Shown: positions 1-9,760 of the stretch, piece by piece
Layout: each line of letters starts with the position of its first letter
How positions within the stretch are numbered: the first letter of the stretch is position 1
NCBI RefSeq assembly: GCF_014201195.1
Contig: NZ_JACHDS010000001.1
Location: forward strand, 4,092,001-4,156,000
Length of the DNA: 64,000 nucleotides
Reading direction: 5' to 3'
From: Nocardiopsis mwathae
GTDB lineage: Bacteria > Actinomycetota > Actinomycetes > Streptosporangiales > Streptosporangiaceae
Translations under genes and position numbers: made by a program
The notes under the pieces: model-generated
Database searches by the model: none
What the model saw: the letters and a program-made list of their open reading frames with translations, nothing else
What the model was told of the DNA's origin: nothing

Positions 1-2
1 GC

Positions 3-2099
3 AAGATGCCCAGCCGCCGCCGGGGAGCGGTCGACCCGCTGCAGCTCAAGCCGGGCGACCACGTGGTGCACGAGCAGCACGGTGTGGGCCGCTACATCGA
101 GATGGTCAGCCGCAGCGTCCAGGGCGCCACGCGCGAGTACCTGGTGATCGAGTACGCGGCGACCAAGCGCGGCCAGCCCGGCGACCGCCTGTTCGTCCCG
201 ACCGACCAGCTCGACGAGGTCACGAGGTACGTGGGCGGCGAGTCGCCGACGCTGTCGAAGATGGGCGGCGCCGACTGGTCGAAGGCGAAGAACCGGGCGC
301 GCAAGGTGGTCCGGGAGATCGCCGGGGACCTGATCCGGCTGTACTCGGCGCGGCAGGCCTCGCCCGGCCACGCGTTCGGCCCGGACACGCCGTGGCAGCG
401 GGAGCTGGAGGACGCCTTCCCGTATGTGGAGACGCCCGACCAGCTGGCCGCGATCGAGGAGGTCAAGCGCGACATGGCCAAGCCGGTCCCGATGGACCGG
501 CTGATCTGCGGCGACGTGGGCTACGGCAAGACCGAGGTGGCGGTGCGCGCGGCGTTCAAGGCGGTGCAGGACGGCAAGCAGGTGGCGGTGCTGGTGCCGA
601 CCACGCTGCTGGTGCAGCAGCACCTGTCGACGTTCGCCGAGCGCTACGCGTCCTTCCCGGTCACGGTGAAGCCGATGTCGCGGTTCCAGAGCGACGCCGA
701 GGTGGAGGCGACCCGCGAGGGGCTGCGCACCGGCGAGGTGGACGTCGTCATCGGCACGCACCGGCTGCTGTCCAACGAGACGAAGTTCAAGAGCCTCGGC
801 CTGATCATCATCGACGAGGAGCAGCGCTTCGGCGTGGAGCACAAGGAGGCGCTCAAGCGGCTGCGCACCCAGGTCGACGTGCTCGCGATGTCGGCGACCC
901 CGATCCCGCGGACCCTGGAGATGGGGCTGACCGGCATCCGGGAGATGACCACGATCCTCACCCCGCCGGAGGAGCGGCACCCGGTGCTGACGTTCGTCGG
1001 CCCCTATGAGGAGAAGCAGATCGCCGCCGCGGTCCGCCGCGAGCTGATGCGCGACGGCCAGGTGTTCTTCGTGCACAACCGGGTGGCGTCGATCGAGAAG
1101 GTGGCCGCGACCCTGAGCAGACTCGTGCCCGAGGCGCGGGTGGCCTACGCGCATGGGCAGATGAACGAGCAGCAGCTCGAAAAGGTCATGGTCGACTTCT
1201 GGGAGAAGAACTTCGACGTGCTGGTCTCCACCACGATCGTGGAGTCGGGGCTCGACGTCCCCAACGCCAACACGCTGATCGTGGACCGGGCCGACACCTA
1301 CGGCCTGTCCCAGCTGCACCAGCTGCGCGGCCGGGTGGGCCGGGGCCGGGAGCGGGCCTACGCCTACTTCCTGTATCCGCCGGAGAAGCCGCTGACCGAG
1401 ACCGCGCACGAGCGGCTGACCACGGTCGCCCAGCACACCGAGACGGGTGCGGGCATGTACGTGGCCATGAAGGACCTGGAGATCCGCGGCGCCGGCAACA
1501 TCCTCGGCGCCGAGCAGTCCGGCAGCATCGCCGGGGTCGGGTTCGACCTGTACGTGCGGATGGTCGGGGAGGCCGTGCGCGAGCTGAAGGGCGATCCGGC
1601 CGCGGAGGTGGAGGCCGAGACCAAGGTCGAGCTGCCCATCGACGCGCACATCCCGCACGACTACGTGCCGGGCGAGCGGCTGCGGCTGCAGGCCTACAAG
1701 CGCATCGCGGGCGTCACCGACCACGATGACATCGCGGCGGCCCGCGACGAGCTCACCGACCGCTTCGGTGCCCCGCCGCAGCCGGTGGACAACCTGCTGA
1801 GCGTGGCCCGCTTCCGCGTGCTGGCCCGCCGCGCGGGCCTGACCGACGTGGTGCTGCAGGGCAACCAGATCCGGTTCGGCCCGGTGGCGCTGCGGGAGTC
1901 CCAGCAGCTGCGGCTGCGGCGGCTGTACCCGAAGGCCGTCTACAAGGAGGCCGCCGACACGCTGCTGGTCCCCGTTCCCAAGGCGGGTGGCATCGGCGGC
2001 CGACCGCTGCGGGACATGGAGCTCCTGCAGTGGTGCACCGAGCTGGTGAACGCGGTCTTCGAGCCGAACAGGCCGCGGGGTTCGGCCGCCGCGCCCTAA
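3..2099 (+). CDS. mfd: Transcription-repair coupling factor Mfd, C-terminal part (5' truncated by window edge)
   Basis: Mfd is the ATP-driven translocase that removes RNA polymerase stalled at DNA lesions and recruits UvrA. The visible ~697 residues begin at the RNAP-interaction domain ([14 protein letters not shown]) and run through the RecG-like translocase: Walker [14 protein letters not shown] box in [24 protein letters not shown], and the motif VI region [18 protein letters not shown]. The C-terminal TRCF domain follows ([25 protein letters not shown]). Full-length Mfd is about 1150-1200 aa, so the UvrB-like N-terminal domains lie upstream of the window. The frame is open to base 3, so the ATG at base 6 is internal. 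In Mycobacterium tuberculosis mfd lies next to the TetR gene beyond glmU; here a polysaccharide locus follows it. Identification is secure. Confidence 0.97.
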   Translation, partial: KMPSRRRGAVDPLQLKPGDHVVHEQHGVGRYIEMVSRSVQGATREYLVIEYAATKRGQPGDRLFVPTDQLDEVTRYVGGESPTLSKMGGADWSKAKNRARKVVREIAGDLIRLYSARQASPGHAFGPDTPWQRELEDAFPYVETPDQLAAIEEVKRDMAKPVPMDRLICGDVGYGKTEVAVRAAFKAVQDGKQVAVLVPTTLLVQQHLSTFAERYASFPVTVKPMSRFQSDAEVEATREGLRTGEVDVVIGTHRLLSNETKFKSLGLIIIDEEQRFGVEHKEALKRLRTQVDVLAMSATPIPRTLEMGLTGIREMTTILTPPEERHPVLTFVGPYEEKQIAAAVRRELMRDGQVFFVHNRVASIEKVAATLSRLVPEARVAYAHGQMNEQQLEKVMVDFWEKNFDVLVSTTIVESGLDVPNANTLIVDRADTYGLSQLHQLRGRVGRGRERAYAYFLYPPEKPLTETAHERLTTVAQHTETGAGMYVAMKDLEIRGAGNILGAEQSGSIAGVGFDLYVRMVGEAVRELKGDPAAEVEAETKVELPIDAHIPHDYVPGERLRLQAYKRIAGVTDHDDIAAARDELTDRFGAPPQPVDNLLSVARFRVLARRAGLTDVVLQGNQIRFGPVALRESQQLRLRRLYPKAVYKEAADTLLVPVPKAGGIGGRPLRDMELLQWCTELVNAVFEPNRPRGSAAAP

Positions 2100-2148
2100 C
2101 CGATGGGGGCACCGTTCCATGGGAAGTCGTGGGAACGGGTCACCGATG

Positions 2149-2179
2149 AGGACCGCCTCGCTCCGGGGCGGTCCTTTTC
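2149..2179 (+). terminator. Intrinsic terminator after mfd
   Basis: A perfect 9-bp stem (AGGACCGCC at 2149-2157 with GGCGGTCCT at 2167-2175) and a 9-nt loop is followed by TTTT, 50 bases after the mfd stop. The remaining bases to the next start (2375) hold an AT-rich patch around 2328-2342 that probably contains the promoter of the polysaccharide operon; no clear -35/-10 pair was assigned. Confidence 0.75.
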
Positions 2180-2374
2180 GCGGTTTTCGGGGCGCTTCGG
2201 GGGCTGTGTCCGGTGCGTGCTGGGGTGGCGGATTCGAGCGCCGCCGGAGAACGTAAAGCTTTGCGGCGATGCGGAAATCTCCCGTGTGCGTCGCCGTTCG
2301 GCGGACCTCCGGCAACTACTGTTGGTACATATTTATTTACCCAATGTGGAGCCGCCGAAAGGATTCGTACCCGC

Positions 2375-4009
2375 ATGCAGACCGCCGCTTCCGAACCGGA
2401 GCTCAGCGATTACCTGGCCTTGCTGCGCCGTCGGTGGCGGGTTGTGGTCGCGGCCGCGCTCGCGGGCCTCGTCCTCGCCGCCGTCGCCCTCGTGCTCGCT
2501 CCGAAGACCTACACGGCGACCACGTCGGTGCAGGTCCGCCCGACCGGCCTGGCCGAGCTCACGGGCGAGCGCATCGGGCGCACCAACGGCGAGGTGAACC
2601 TGGACACCGAGGCACAGGTCGTGCGGTCCATCCGGGTGGCCGACGCGGCCGCCCGGCTGCTCGGCACCGACGAGGACCCGGTGCGGCTGCGCGAACGCGT
2701 CGATGTCACCGTCCCGCCGAACAGCAGCGTCCTGGACATCGACTACTCCGCCGGCTCCCCCACCGCGGCCCGCGCGGGCTCGGCGGCGTTCGCCGACGCC
2801 TACCTCGCCCACCGCCGCGACGAGGTGACCGACCGGATCGACGGCCGCCTCGCCGCCCTGCGTGCCAGGGCCGAGGACCGCTACGAAACCCTGGAGGACC
2901 TGGCAGCGGCCACGACCAGCGGAAAGGACGCCACCCGGGCCCGTGCCGAGAGCCGGATCGTGTCGGTGCAGGACGAGATCTCCGACCTGAACGGCGAGAT
3001 CACGCCGCTGAGCTCGCTCCGGGACTCGATGGAGCCCGGCCAGGTCATCAGCCCCGCCTCCGCGCCCGAGTCCGCCACCGCTCCCCGCGTCCCGGTGTGG
3101 CTGGCCGGAGGCCTGATGCTGGGGCTGCTGGCCGGCCTGAGCCTGGCCCACCTCGGTGAGCGCCGTGACCCGCGGCTTCACCACACGCGCGACGTGCGGC
3201 GGTGCACACCGACCCCGGTCCTGCTCGACCTGGCCGACGACCTGCCCGGCGGGGCGCCCGCCGGGCTCTCCGGCCTGCTGCCGCCCGCCGGGCGCGGCGG
3301 CCAGCGCGTCAACTCCCTCGCCCTCACCCTCGGCGCCCGGTCGGCCGTCGGCGGGCGCCTGGTCCTGGTCCCCGGAGTCTCCACCGGCCCGTCGGCGATG
3401 TTCGTCGCCGCCAACCTCGCCGCCGCGCTCGCCCGTATGAACACCGACGTGCTGCTGGTCTGCGCCGACCCCGACGGCACCGCCGCGCAGGGGCTGCTGG
3501 AACTGCCGACCGGGCCGGGGCTGGCCGAGGCGCTGGCCGCCGGGGCCGACCCGGGGCGCATGGAGTACCGTCCCGGGCGCCTGCCCGGCCTGCGGGTGCT
3601 GCGCTTCGGCGAGCGGGACGCCGTCGACCTGCTGCAGTGCGCGTCGATGACGCACCTGTTGCGGACACTGCGCACCGACGCGGAGTGCGTCGTGGTCGCG
3701 ACCGCGCCACTGGCCGAGCGGGCCGACGCGCAGGCCATGGCCGCGGTGTGCGACACCGTGCTGCCCGTCGTCGACCTCGGCCGCACCGGAGCGGCCGAGC
3801 TCGCGGCGGCGCTGCGGGTGTTCGCCGCCCTCGACGCCGACCTACCCGGCCTGGTCACCGTACGGGCGGAGGACACGGCCGCGGCGGCGGCCGGGCGCAC
3901 GCCGGGCCCCGCCGGGGCGGCGGGCGATCCGGACCGGCCCGCGGAGACGCCGCCGGGCGACGTCTCCGCCGAGGACCGGTCCTCCGCGGCACCCTCCCTG
4001 CGGAACTGA
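2375..4009 (+). CDS. Wzz/BY-kinase-like polysaccharide co-polymerase with degenerate P-loop
   Basis: About 544 aa. Residues 1-20 carry the Wzz-type start (SDYLALLRRRWRVV), TM1 is ~22-42, a periplasmic-type region with helical stretches spans ~45-235, and TM2 is ~241-260 (VPVWLAGGLMLGLLAGLSLA). The cytoplasmic part resembles a bacterial tyrosine kinase/ParA fold: the strand LVLVPGVSTGPSAM (~329-342) sits where Walker A belongs, and VLLVCADPD (~359-367) matches the Walker A' strand. The lysine of GxxGxGKS/T is absent (STGPSA), and the C-terminal tail has no tyrosine cluster. I infer a chain-length/assembly regulator without kinase activity. ATG 2375 is preferred over an upstream in-frame start because of AAAGGA at 2358-2363. 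Its TGA overlaps the next ATG (TGATG). First gene of the plus-strand operon. Confidence 0.8.
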   Translation: MQTAASEPELSDYLALLRRRWRVVVAAALAGLVLAAVALVLAPKTYTATTSVQVRPTGLAELTGERIGRTNGEVNLDTEAQVVRSIRVADAAARLLGTDEDPVRLRERVDVTVPPNSSVLDIDYSAGSPTAARAGSAAFADAYLAHRRDEVTDRIDGRLAALRARAEDRYETLEDLAAATTSGKDATRARAESRIVSVQDEISDLNGEITPLSSLRDSMEPGQVISPASAPESATAPRVPVWLAGGLMLGLLAGLSLAHLGERRDPRLHHTRDVRRCTPTPVLLDLADDLPGGAPAGLSGLLPPAGRGGQRVNSLALTLGARSAVGGRLVLVPGVSTGPSAMFVAANLAAALARMNTDVLLVCADPDGTAAQGLLELPTGPGLAEALAAGADPGRMEYRPGRLPGLRVLRFGERDAVDLLQCASMTHLLRTLRTDAECVVVATAPLAERADAQAMAAVCDTVLPVVDLGRTGAAELAAALRVFAALDADLPGLVTVRAEDTAAAAAGRTPGPAGAAGDPDRPAETPPGDVSAEDRSSAAPSLRN

Positions 4010-5424
4010 TGGCGGCCGACGGCGCGCCGTCGGCGCGCACCGCACCCCGCCCCCCGTCCGGCCCCGCGCAGGCGCAGGTGTGCCCGCGCCCCGGCGCACT
4101 GGCCCCCGGGTGGCCGCTGATCTGGCTGCTCGCCGGTTTCCCCCTGTGGTGGGCGCTGGGCATCGGGTACTTCGCGTTCTGGGTCTTCGCCGTCCCGATG
4201 GCCGTCGAGCTGGTCCGCCGCCACCGCGGGCCGGGGCTGCGGCTGCCGCCCGGTTTCGGGCTGTGGGCGCTCTTCCTGCTGTGGGCGGTCGCCGGGCTCG
4301 CGCTCATCGGCGCGGTGCCGCCGGGCACCCTGGCCGACAGCGGGGGCCTGCTCGGCGCGCTCGCCCGGGTGATCAGCTACCTGTCGGTGACCGTGATCCT
4401 GCTGTATGTGGGCAACCTGTCCCGGCGGGAGCTGCCCGACCTCGTGGTGGCGCGCGCGCTGGGCTGGCTGTGTCTGGCGACGGTCGCGGGTGGGCTGCTG
4501 GGCATGCTCGCCCCGGCCTTCGAGTTCACCTCGCCGATGGAGCTGCTGCTGCCCGGGCCGATCGCCGCCGACGAGTACGTGCGGGCACTCGTGCACCCCG
4601 AGGCGGCGCAGATCATGAACGTCCTGGGCTACGAGAGCGCCCGGCCGAAGGCCCCGTGGGAGTTCACCAACACGTGGGGCTACATGCTGTCGCTACTGCT
4701 CATCTGGCTGGTCATCGGGTGGGTGCGGGCCGGCCGGGGGTGGCGGCGGTGGACCGGTGCGGTGGCCGTGGCCCTCGCGGTGGCCCCCGTCGTCACCTCG
4801 CTCAACCGCGCCCTGTGGGCGGGCCTGGCGCTGTCGGTGGCGTTCGCGGTGGTCGTGCTGGCGCGGCGGGGCCGGGTGGCGGCGGCGGGCGCGTGTGTGC
4901 TGCTGGTGGCCGCGGCGCTGGCCGCGGTGGTGGCCTCGCCGCTGATGTCCACACTGCGCGAGCGCGCCGACAATCCGCACAGCGACGGCGGCCGCGCGGC
5001 CACGAGCGCCGCGGCGCGGGAGGCCGCCGCGGCCTCCCCCGTGCTGGGCTGGGGCACCACCCGGGACATGGCCGGCAGCTCGCAGTCGATCGCCATCGGC
5101 AAGTCACCGGAGTGCCCGGCCTGCGGCAACCCGACCATCGGGAACAACGGCCAGTTCTGGCTGCTGCTGATCAGCACCGGGTGGGTCGGCACCGCCCTGT
5201 TCCTGGGGTTTTTCGCGCGCGTGGTGTGGCGGTACCGGCGTGATGTGTCCCTGGTCGGTGGGGGCGCACTACTGACGATTTTGTTACTTTTCTGGTACAT
5301 GTTCTTTTATGTCGCGCTAACGGCGCCGCTGGCCGTCTGCATGATCGCCACCGCTCTGCTGTGGCGGCGGGCCACCGAACCCGGCGCCGTGCCTGCCGCG
5401 ACGGTGGGGGGTGATACGGCATGA
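4009..5424 (+). CDS. O-antigen ligase/Wzy-like polysaccharide polymerase
   Basis: About 471 aa integral membrane protein with roughly 10-12 hydrophobic segments. A large loop (about residues 165-220, EFTSPMELLLPGPIAADEYVRALVHPEAAQIM) and a second loop containing LGWGTTRDMAGSSQS resemble the long periplasmic loops of the Wzy/WaaL family. It likely joins lipid-linked repeat units, or ligates the glycan, on the outer face of the membrane. It is coupled to the upstream Wzz-like gene by a TGATG overlap, and its own stop overlaps the next ATG (ATGA, 5421-5424). A co-polymerase plus polymerase pair is typical of Wzx/Wzy-dependent assembly. Polymerase versus ligase cannot be decided from sequence alone. 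Confidence 0.75.
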   Translation: MAADGAPSARTAPRPPSGPAQAQVCPRPGALAPGWPLIWLLAGFPLWWALGIGYFAFWVFAVPMAVELVRRHRGPGLRLPPGFGLWALFLLWAVAGLALIGAVPPGTLADSGGLLGALARVISYLSVTVILLYVGNLSRRELPDLVVARALGWLCLATVAGGLLGMLAPAFEFTSPMELLLPGPIAADEYVRALVHPEAAQIMNVLGYESARPKAPWEFTNTWGYMLSLLLIWLVIGWVRAGRGWRRWTGAVAVALAVAPVVTSLNRALWAGLALSVAFAVVVLARRGRVAAAGACVLLVAAALAAVVASPLMSTLRERADNPHSDGGRAATSAAAREAAAASPVLGWGTTRDMAGSSQSIAIGKSPECPACGNPTIGNNGQFWLLLISTGWVGTALFLGFFARVVWRYRRDVSLVGGGALLTILLLFWYMFFYVALTAPLAVCMIATALLWRRATEPGAVPAATVGGDTA

Positions 5425-6668
5425 ACGGCGAGACCACCTACCTGACCGATCTGGCCGAGGTGCTGTGGCCGTGCGGCGGCCTCCTCGGCCGCGGGGCGGA
5501 CAGGGCCCCGCAGCGGGAGGAAACCGAGCCCCCCGGCGAGGCCGAGGTTCGCGAGTACCTCCCGGTCCCCTCCGCACACAACCCCCGGGTCATCCTCCCG
5601 GTCACCAACCGCTACGCGGCCGCCCGCGGCATCGCCGCATTCGCGCAGCGCCACTCCTTCGCCCAGCGCGTCCGCGCCGCACTGCTGACGTCGGCGTTCG
5701 CCAGCGGGCTGGCGCCACTCCTGCTGCGCGACCGGCTGCACGTCGGGCCGGGCCGGACCATCGAGCATGCGCTGGCGTCCGCGCTCGACCGCGACGTCGT
5801 CATCGCCATCCACCTCGGCCCGCCGCGCGCCAACCGCAAGCCGGTGCTGCTCCTGCTCACACCGGCCGGGCGCACCATCGGCTACGCCAAGCTCGGTGTC
5901 AACGAGCTGACCTCGCGGCTGGTCCGGGCCGAGACCGACGCGCTGCGCCGCCTCGCCGACGCCCGGCTGCCCGACATCACCGTTCCCCGGCTCATCCACG
6001 CAGGAGAGTGGAACCGGCACCCCCTGCTCGTACAGGAGGCGCTGCCCGTCGGCGACCAGACCGACCGGCCCACCCGGCGCCAGCTGCTCCGCTGCGTCCT
6101 GCAGATCTGCGATCTGGAGACGGTCCGCGAGATCCGGCTGCACACCAGCCCCTACCACCGCTCCCTGGCCCACCGGATCGCCGCCCTCGGCGACCGCGCC
6201 GAGGCACCCGCCCTGCACGACGCCCTGCGGCGGCTGCCGGACGTGGCTCTCCCGTTCGGCGCCTGGCACGGCGACCTGACCCGGTGGAACGTCGCGAGCA
6301 CCCCGCGCCGGGCGTTCGTGTGGGACTGGGAGCGGCTGTCGTTCGACGCCCCGCTGGGCTTCGACGCGCTCCACTACGAGCTGAACGAGCGCGTGCAATC
6401 CGGGGTCCACCCCGGCGTGCGGCGCTGGCTGGACAGCGGGGCGCGGCTGCTCCGCGACCCGCTGATCGCCGGGGCCGGGCTGCGCTCGGATGCCGTGCCC
6501 ACGGTCATGGCGCTGTACCTGATCGACCTGGCCACGCGCTACCTGCACGACCGGCAACTGGAAGCCGGCGGCCGCCTGGCCGCGGTGGGCGACTGGCTGC
6601 TCCCGGTCCTCGCCGAGCTGCGGGAACGCGCGGGGCAGGAGGCCCGGGAGGCGCGAACGGCCGGCTAG
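5421..6668 (+). CDS. Aminoglycoside-phosphotransferase-fold (APH-like) protein
   Basis: 415 aa. The C-terminal half shows a kinase-like APH fold: catalytic-loop motif HGDLTRWN at ~283-290 followed by WDWE at ~301-304, matching the HGDxxxxN...DxE pattern. A candidate nucleotide-binding Lys/Glu pair is YAKLGVNEL (K~157) and ETDALRRL (E~171). The first ~100 residues have no domain I recognise. It is translationally coupled to the polymerase gene by ATGA. Its position inside a glycan operon suggests phosphorylation of a sugar, polyol or lipid intermediate, or addition of a phosphate decoration, rather than antibiotic resistance; that is inference. Catalytic residues look intact. Confidence 0.65.
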   Translation: MNGETTYLTDLAEVLWPCGGLLGRGADRAPQREETEPPGEAEVREYLPVPSAHNPRVILPVTNRYAAARGIAAFAQRHSFAQRVRAALLTSAFASGLAPLLLRDRLHVGPGRTIEHALASALDRDVVIAIHLGPPRANRKPVLLLLTPAGRTIGYAKLGVNELTSRLVRAETDALRRLADARLPDITVPRLIHAGEWNRHPLLVQEALPVGDQTDRPTRRQLLRCVLQICDLETVREIRLHTSPYHRSLAHRIAALGDRAEAPALHDALRRLPDVALPFGAWHGDLTRWNVASTPRRAFVWDWERLSFDAPLGFDALHYELNERVQSGVHPGVRRWLDSGARLLRDPLIAGAGLRSDAVPTVMALYLIDLATRYLHDRQLEAGGRLAAVGDWLLPVLAELRERAGQEAREARTAG

Positions 6669-6769
6669 TCGAAGCCGGGGGCCGGGGCCGCCCGCCCCGG
6701 CCGCCCCGCCGCCGGCGGCCGCGCTTCCGCCCGCCCTTCATTGACTACTCTCTGTAAAGGAATGTACTC

Positions 6770-7645
6770 GTGACCGTGATCTCATCGACCACCCGCCACA
6801 TGCCCGACGCGGTGAAGCGGTCGGTCCGCTCGACCTGGGGTGTGTTCGGCCAGGCCACCCGGACGGCCCGGGCACTGCCCACGTTCCTCATCGTCGGCGC
6901 CCAGCGCTGCGGGACGACATCGCTGTTCAAAGCCCTGGTTCAGCACCCCCAGGTGGCCGGCCCGGTGCTCCGCAAGGGCGTCCACTACTTCGACACCGCC
7001 TACGGGCGCGGCGCGGGCTGGTACCGCGGCCACTTCCCGACGCGGGCCGCAACGCGGGCACGGGGCGGGCGGCCGCGCATCGAGGTGGGCGAGTCGAGCC
7101 CCTACTACCTGTTCCACCCCCTGGCCGCCGAGCGCATCGCCCGCGACCTGCCCGGGGTCAAGGTCATCGTGCTGCTCCGCGACCCGGTGGAGCGGGCTTA
7201 CTCCGCGCACAGCCACGAGCGGGCACGCGGCTTCGAGACCGCTGCGTTCGAGCGGGCGCTGGACCTGGAGGAGGAGCGGCTCGCCGGCGAGGAGGCGCGG
7301 CTGCGCGCCGACCCCGGTGCGCGCTCCCACGCCCACCAGCACCACGGCTACCTGGCCCGGGGGCGCTACGCCCTGCAGCTGCTGCGGCTGGAGGAGCACC
7401 TGGGGCGCGACCGCATGCACGTCATGGAGAGCGAGGACTTCTTCGCCACCCCGGAACCGGTCTTCGCCGAGGTCGAGCGCTTCCTGGGGATCCCGCACGC
7501 CGACGGGATCCGCTTCGACCGACACAACGCCCGGCCGCGCGCCGACATGTCGGAGGCGCTGCGCCGGAGACTCACCGACTACTTCGCCCGGGCCGACGAG
7601 CAGCTCGCGGCCTGGTGGGGCCGCACCCCCTCGTGGCGGGCGTGA
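6770..7645 (+). CDS. Sulfotransferase (PAPS-dependent)
   Basis: 291 aa. The 5'-phosphosulfate loop is IVGAQRCGTTSLFKAL at ~41-56 (consensus xxGxxxxGTTxL), and the 3'-phosphate motif is VKVIVLLRDPVERAYSAHSH (~128-147). The length fits the bacterial NodH/carbohydrate sulfotransferase group. It would transfer sulfate from PAPS to a sugar hydroxyl of the repeat unit. GTG start at 6770 is preceded by AAAGGA (6756-6761). It follows the APH-like gene by ~100 bases, and its TGA overlaps the GTG of the flippase gene. The PAPS precursor and PAP recycling genes (cysDN, cysQ) lie in the opposite arm of the locus, which supports the glycan-sulfation role. Confidence 0.85.
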   Translation: MTVISSTTRHMPDAVKRSVRSTWGVFGQATRTARALPTFLIVGAQRCGTTSLFKALVQHPQVAGPVLRKGVHYFDTAYGRGAGWYRGHFPTRAATRARGGRPRIEVGESSPYYLFHPLAAERIARDLPGVKVIVLLRDPVERAYSAHSHERARGFETAAFERALDLEEERLAGEEARLRADPGARSHAHQHHGYLARGRYALQLLRLEEHLGRDRMHVMESEDFFATPEPVFAEVERFLGIPHADGIRFDRHNARPRADMSEALRRRLTDYFARADEQLAAWWGRTPSWRA

Positions 7646-9252
7646 GCCGGGGGCCGGCGGTGCGGGCCGCCGACCCGCTGCTTCGCCGGGTCGCGCGCGG
7701 CGGCGCGGTCAATATGGCCGGGGCGGTGGTCGGCGCCGTGCTCAACCTGGCGCTGGTCATCGCCGTGGCCCGCGGCTTCGACCAGCACACCGCCGGGGTC
7801 CTCTTCGCCGCCACCTCGGTGTTCCTGATCGTCGCGACCGTCGCGAACCTCGGCACGTCCAACGGCATCGTGTACTTCGTGGCGCGGCTGCGCACCCTCG
7901 GCGCGGCCGGACAGGCGCCACGGGTGCTGCGGCTGGCGTTCGGCCCGGTCCTCGCGGTGTCGGCGGCGTCCGGTGCCGCGATGTTCGCGCTGGCGGGCCA
8001 GGTCGCGGAGGTGATCGGCGCGCCGGGCGCCGTCGCCTACGTGCGGATCCTCGCGGTCTTCCTGCCGTTCGCGGTGTTCACCGACGCCGCCCTGGCCTCG
8101 ACGCGCGCCTTCCACGACATGCGCGCCACGGCCCTGGTGGACCGGGTGGGTCGCCCGATGGCCCAGCTCGCCCTCATCGGAGGCGTGGCGCTGACCGGGT
8201 CGGCGGGACTGCTGACGGTCGCGTGGGCCGGGCCGTACCTGCCCGCCGCCGCGGTGGCCTGGTTCTGGCTGCGCCGCATTCTCCGAGCCGACGCCCGCAC
8301 CCCGCCCTCCGCCGATCGCGCGGACACCGGGGGGAGGACCGGCCGTGAGCCCCCTCCGTCCGTACGGTCTCCGAGATCGGCGGAGGAGGAGGTGACGGCG
8401 CGGGGGTTCTGGGGGTTCTCGTTGCCCCGGTCGGTGGCGAGCATCGCCCAGCTCGGCAACCAGCGCCTGGGCATCGTGCTGGTCGCGGCGCTGCAGGGGG
8501 CGGTCGAGGCGGCGGTGTTCACCGCCGCGACCCGGTTCTTCGCGGTGGGGCAGTTCGCCACCCAGGCCATCCAGCTCGCCGCCCAGCCCCGGCTGGCCGA
8601 ACTGCTCGCCGTCGACGACCGCCGGGGCGCCAACACCCTCTACCAGTCGGCCACGGTGTGGCTGATCTGCCTGACCTGGCCGCTGTTCCTCCCGATGATC
8701 GTCTACGCCCCGTTGGTGATGGGGCTGTTCGGCGACGACTACACCCGCGGGGCCGACGTGCTGGTCGTCATCTGCGCCGCCCAGCTCACCGCGGCGGCTC
8801 TGGGCATGGGTGACCTGGTGCTCACCATGGCCGGGCGGACCTCCTGGAACCTCGTCGACAACCTGCTCGCGCTGGCCGCCAACGTCGCGCTGTGCCTGGC
8901 CCTGGTCGGCCAGATCGGGGCGATGGGCGCGGCGTTCGGGTGGCTGGCGGCCATCGCCGCGCGCAAGCTGCTGCCGCTCGTGCAGCTGTCGGCCGCGCTC
9001 GGCCTGCACCCCTTCAGCCGCCGCTGGCTGCTGGCCATGGGGGTCTGCCTGGTGTGGTTCGGGGCCGTCCCCCTGGCCTGCGCCGCGATGCTGGGCACGG
9101 GGTGGCTCTCCCTGACCGCGGCGCTGGCGGCGGGCGGTGCCGGCTATCTCGCGACGCTGTGGCGGCTGCGCGGGGTGCTGGAGCCGCAGCTGCTCGGCAC
9201 CGCTTTCCTGCGCCGCCCCGCGCAGCCCGCCCGCGAATCGACGAAACACTGA
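7642..9252 (+). CDS. Wzx-like polysaccharide flippase (MOP superfamily)
   Basis: About 536 aa with 12-14 hydrophobic segments, matching the MATE/MOP polysaccharide-transporter architecture (GGAVNMAGAVVGAVLNLALVI at the start, repeated six-helix halves). A hydrophilic cytoplasmic loop around residues 215-255 (DARTPPSADRADTGG...) separates the halves. It should flip lipid-linked repeat units to the outer face. GTG 7642 overlaps the sulfotransferase stop by four bases (GTGA); an in-frame ATG at 7615 would overlap more and is less likely. With the Wzz-like and Wzy-like proteins it completes a Wzx/Wzy set. Confidence 0.8.
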   Translation: MSRGPAVRAADPLLRRVARGGAVNMAGAVVGAVLNLALVIAVARGFDQHTAGVLFAATSVFLIVATVANLGTSNGIVYFVARLRTLGAAGQAPRVLRLAFGPVLAVSAASGAAMFALAGQVAEVIGAPGAVAYVRILAVFLPFAVFTDAALASTRAFHDMRATALVDRVGRPMAQLALIGGVALTGSAGLLTVAWAGPYLPAAAVAWFWLRRILRADARTPPSADRADTGGRTGREPPPSVRSPRSAEEEVTARGFWGFSLPRSVASIAQLGNQRLGIVLVAALQGAVEAAVFTAATRFFAVGQFATQAIQLAAQPRLAELLAVDDRRGANTLYQSATVWLICLTWPLFLPMIVYAPLVMGLFGDDYTRGADVLVVICAAQLTAAALGMGDLVLTMAGRTSWNLVDNLLALAANVALCLALVGQIGAMGAAFGWLAAIAARKLLPLVQLSAALGLHPFSRRWLLAMGVCLVWFGAVPLACAAMLGTGWLSLTAALAAGGAGYLATLWRLRGVLEPQLLGTAFLRRPAQPARESTKH

Positions 9253-9298
9253 CCGCAAGTGATGATCAAACTACTACGAGTTGTGGAATCATTGCCGC

Positions 9299-9760
9299 AT
9301 GCCTACCGCCCCGATCCTGTTCGTCGCATCAAGTGGGGGCCACCTCGCCCAGCTGTGGTCCCTGCGTCCCTGGTGGGAGGGGCGGTCGCGGGCCTGGGTC
9401 ACGTTCCGCACGCCTGATGCCGAACCGCTGCTCGACGGCGAAGAGGTCACCTGGGCCCACCACCCCACCACCCGCCATCTCGGCAACCTCGCCCGCAACA
9501 CGGTGCTGGCGGTACGCGTGTTCGCCCGCCGCCGGCCGTCCCTGGTCATCACGACCGGGGCCGGTGTGGCGCTCCCCTTCTTCGCCCTGGCCTGGCTGCT
9601 GCGCGTCCCGACCGTCTACATCGAGGTCTACGACCGGATCGACCGCCCCACCCTGACCACCCGGCTGTGCCGCCCCTTCACCCGCCTGTACCTCGCCCAA
9701 TGGGACGAGCAGCGCACGTTCCTGCCGTCCACCGCCATCACCGTGGGACCGCTCCTGTGA
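9299..9760 (+). CDS. PssD/Alg14-like glycosyltransferase membrane subunit
   Basis: 153 aa. It begins with MPTAPILFVASSGGHLAQLW, the SSGGHLxQL signature of PssD/Alg14 proteins, and has a hydrophobic segment (GVALPFFALAWLLRVPTVYIEVYDRID, ~80-106). Such proteins anchor the PssE/Alg13 catalytic partner to the membrane; together they add the second sugar to a polyprenyl-diphosphate-linked acceptor. ATG 9299 is chosen because it places the glycine-rich loop at the N-terminus; no strong ribosome binding site is visible. The next gene begins with the PssE-like partner and overlaps by GTGA (9757-9760), confirming the pair. Confidence 0.85.
   Translation: MPTAPILFVASSGGHLAQLWSLRPWWEGRSRAWVTFRTPDAEPLLDGEEVTWAHHPTTRHLGNLARNTVLAVRVFARRRPSLVITTGAGVALPFFALAWLLRVPTVYIEVYDRIDRPTLTTRLCRPFTRLYLAQWDEQRTFLPSTAITVGPLL

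Noticed and set aside
5421-6668. Aminoglycoside resistance gene
   Set aside because: Only the general APH fold is present; the context is a glycan operon with translational coupling.
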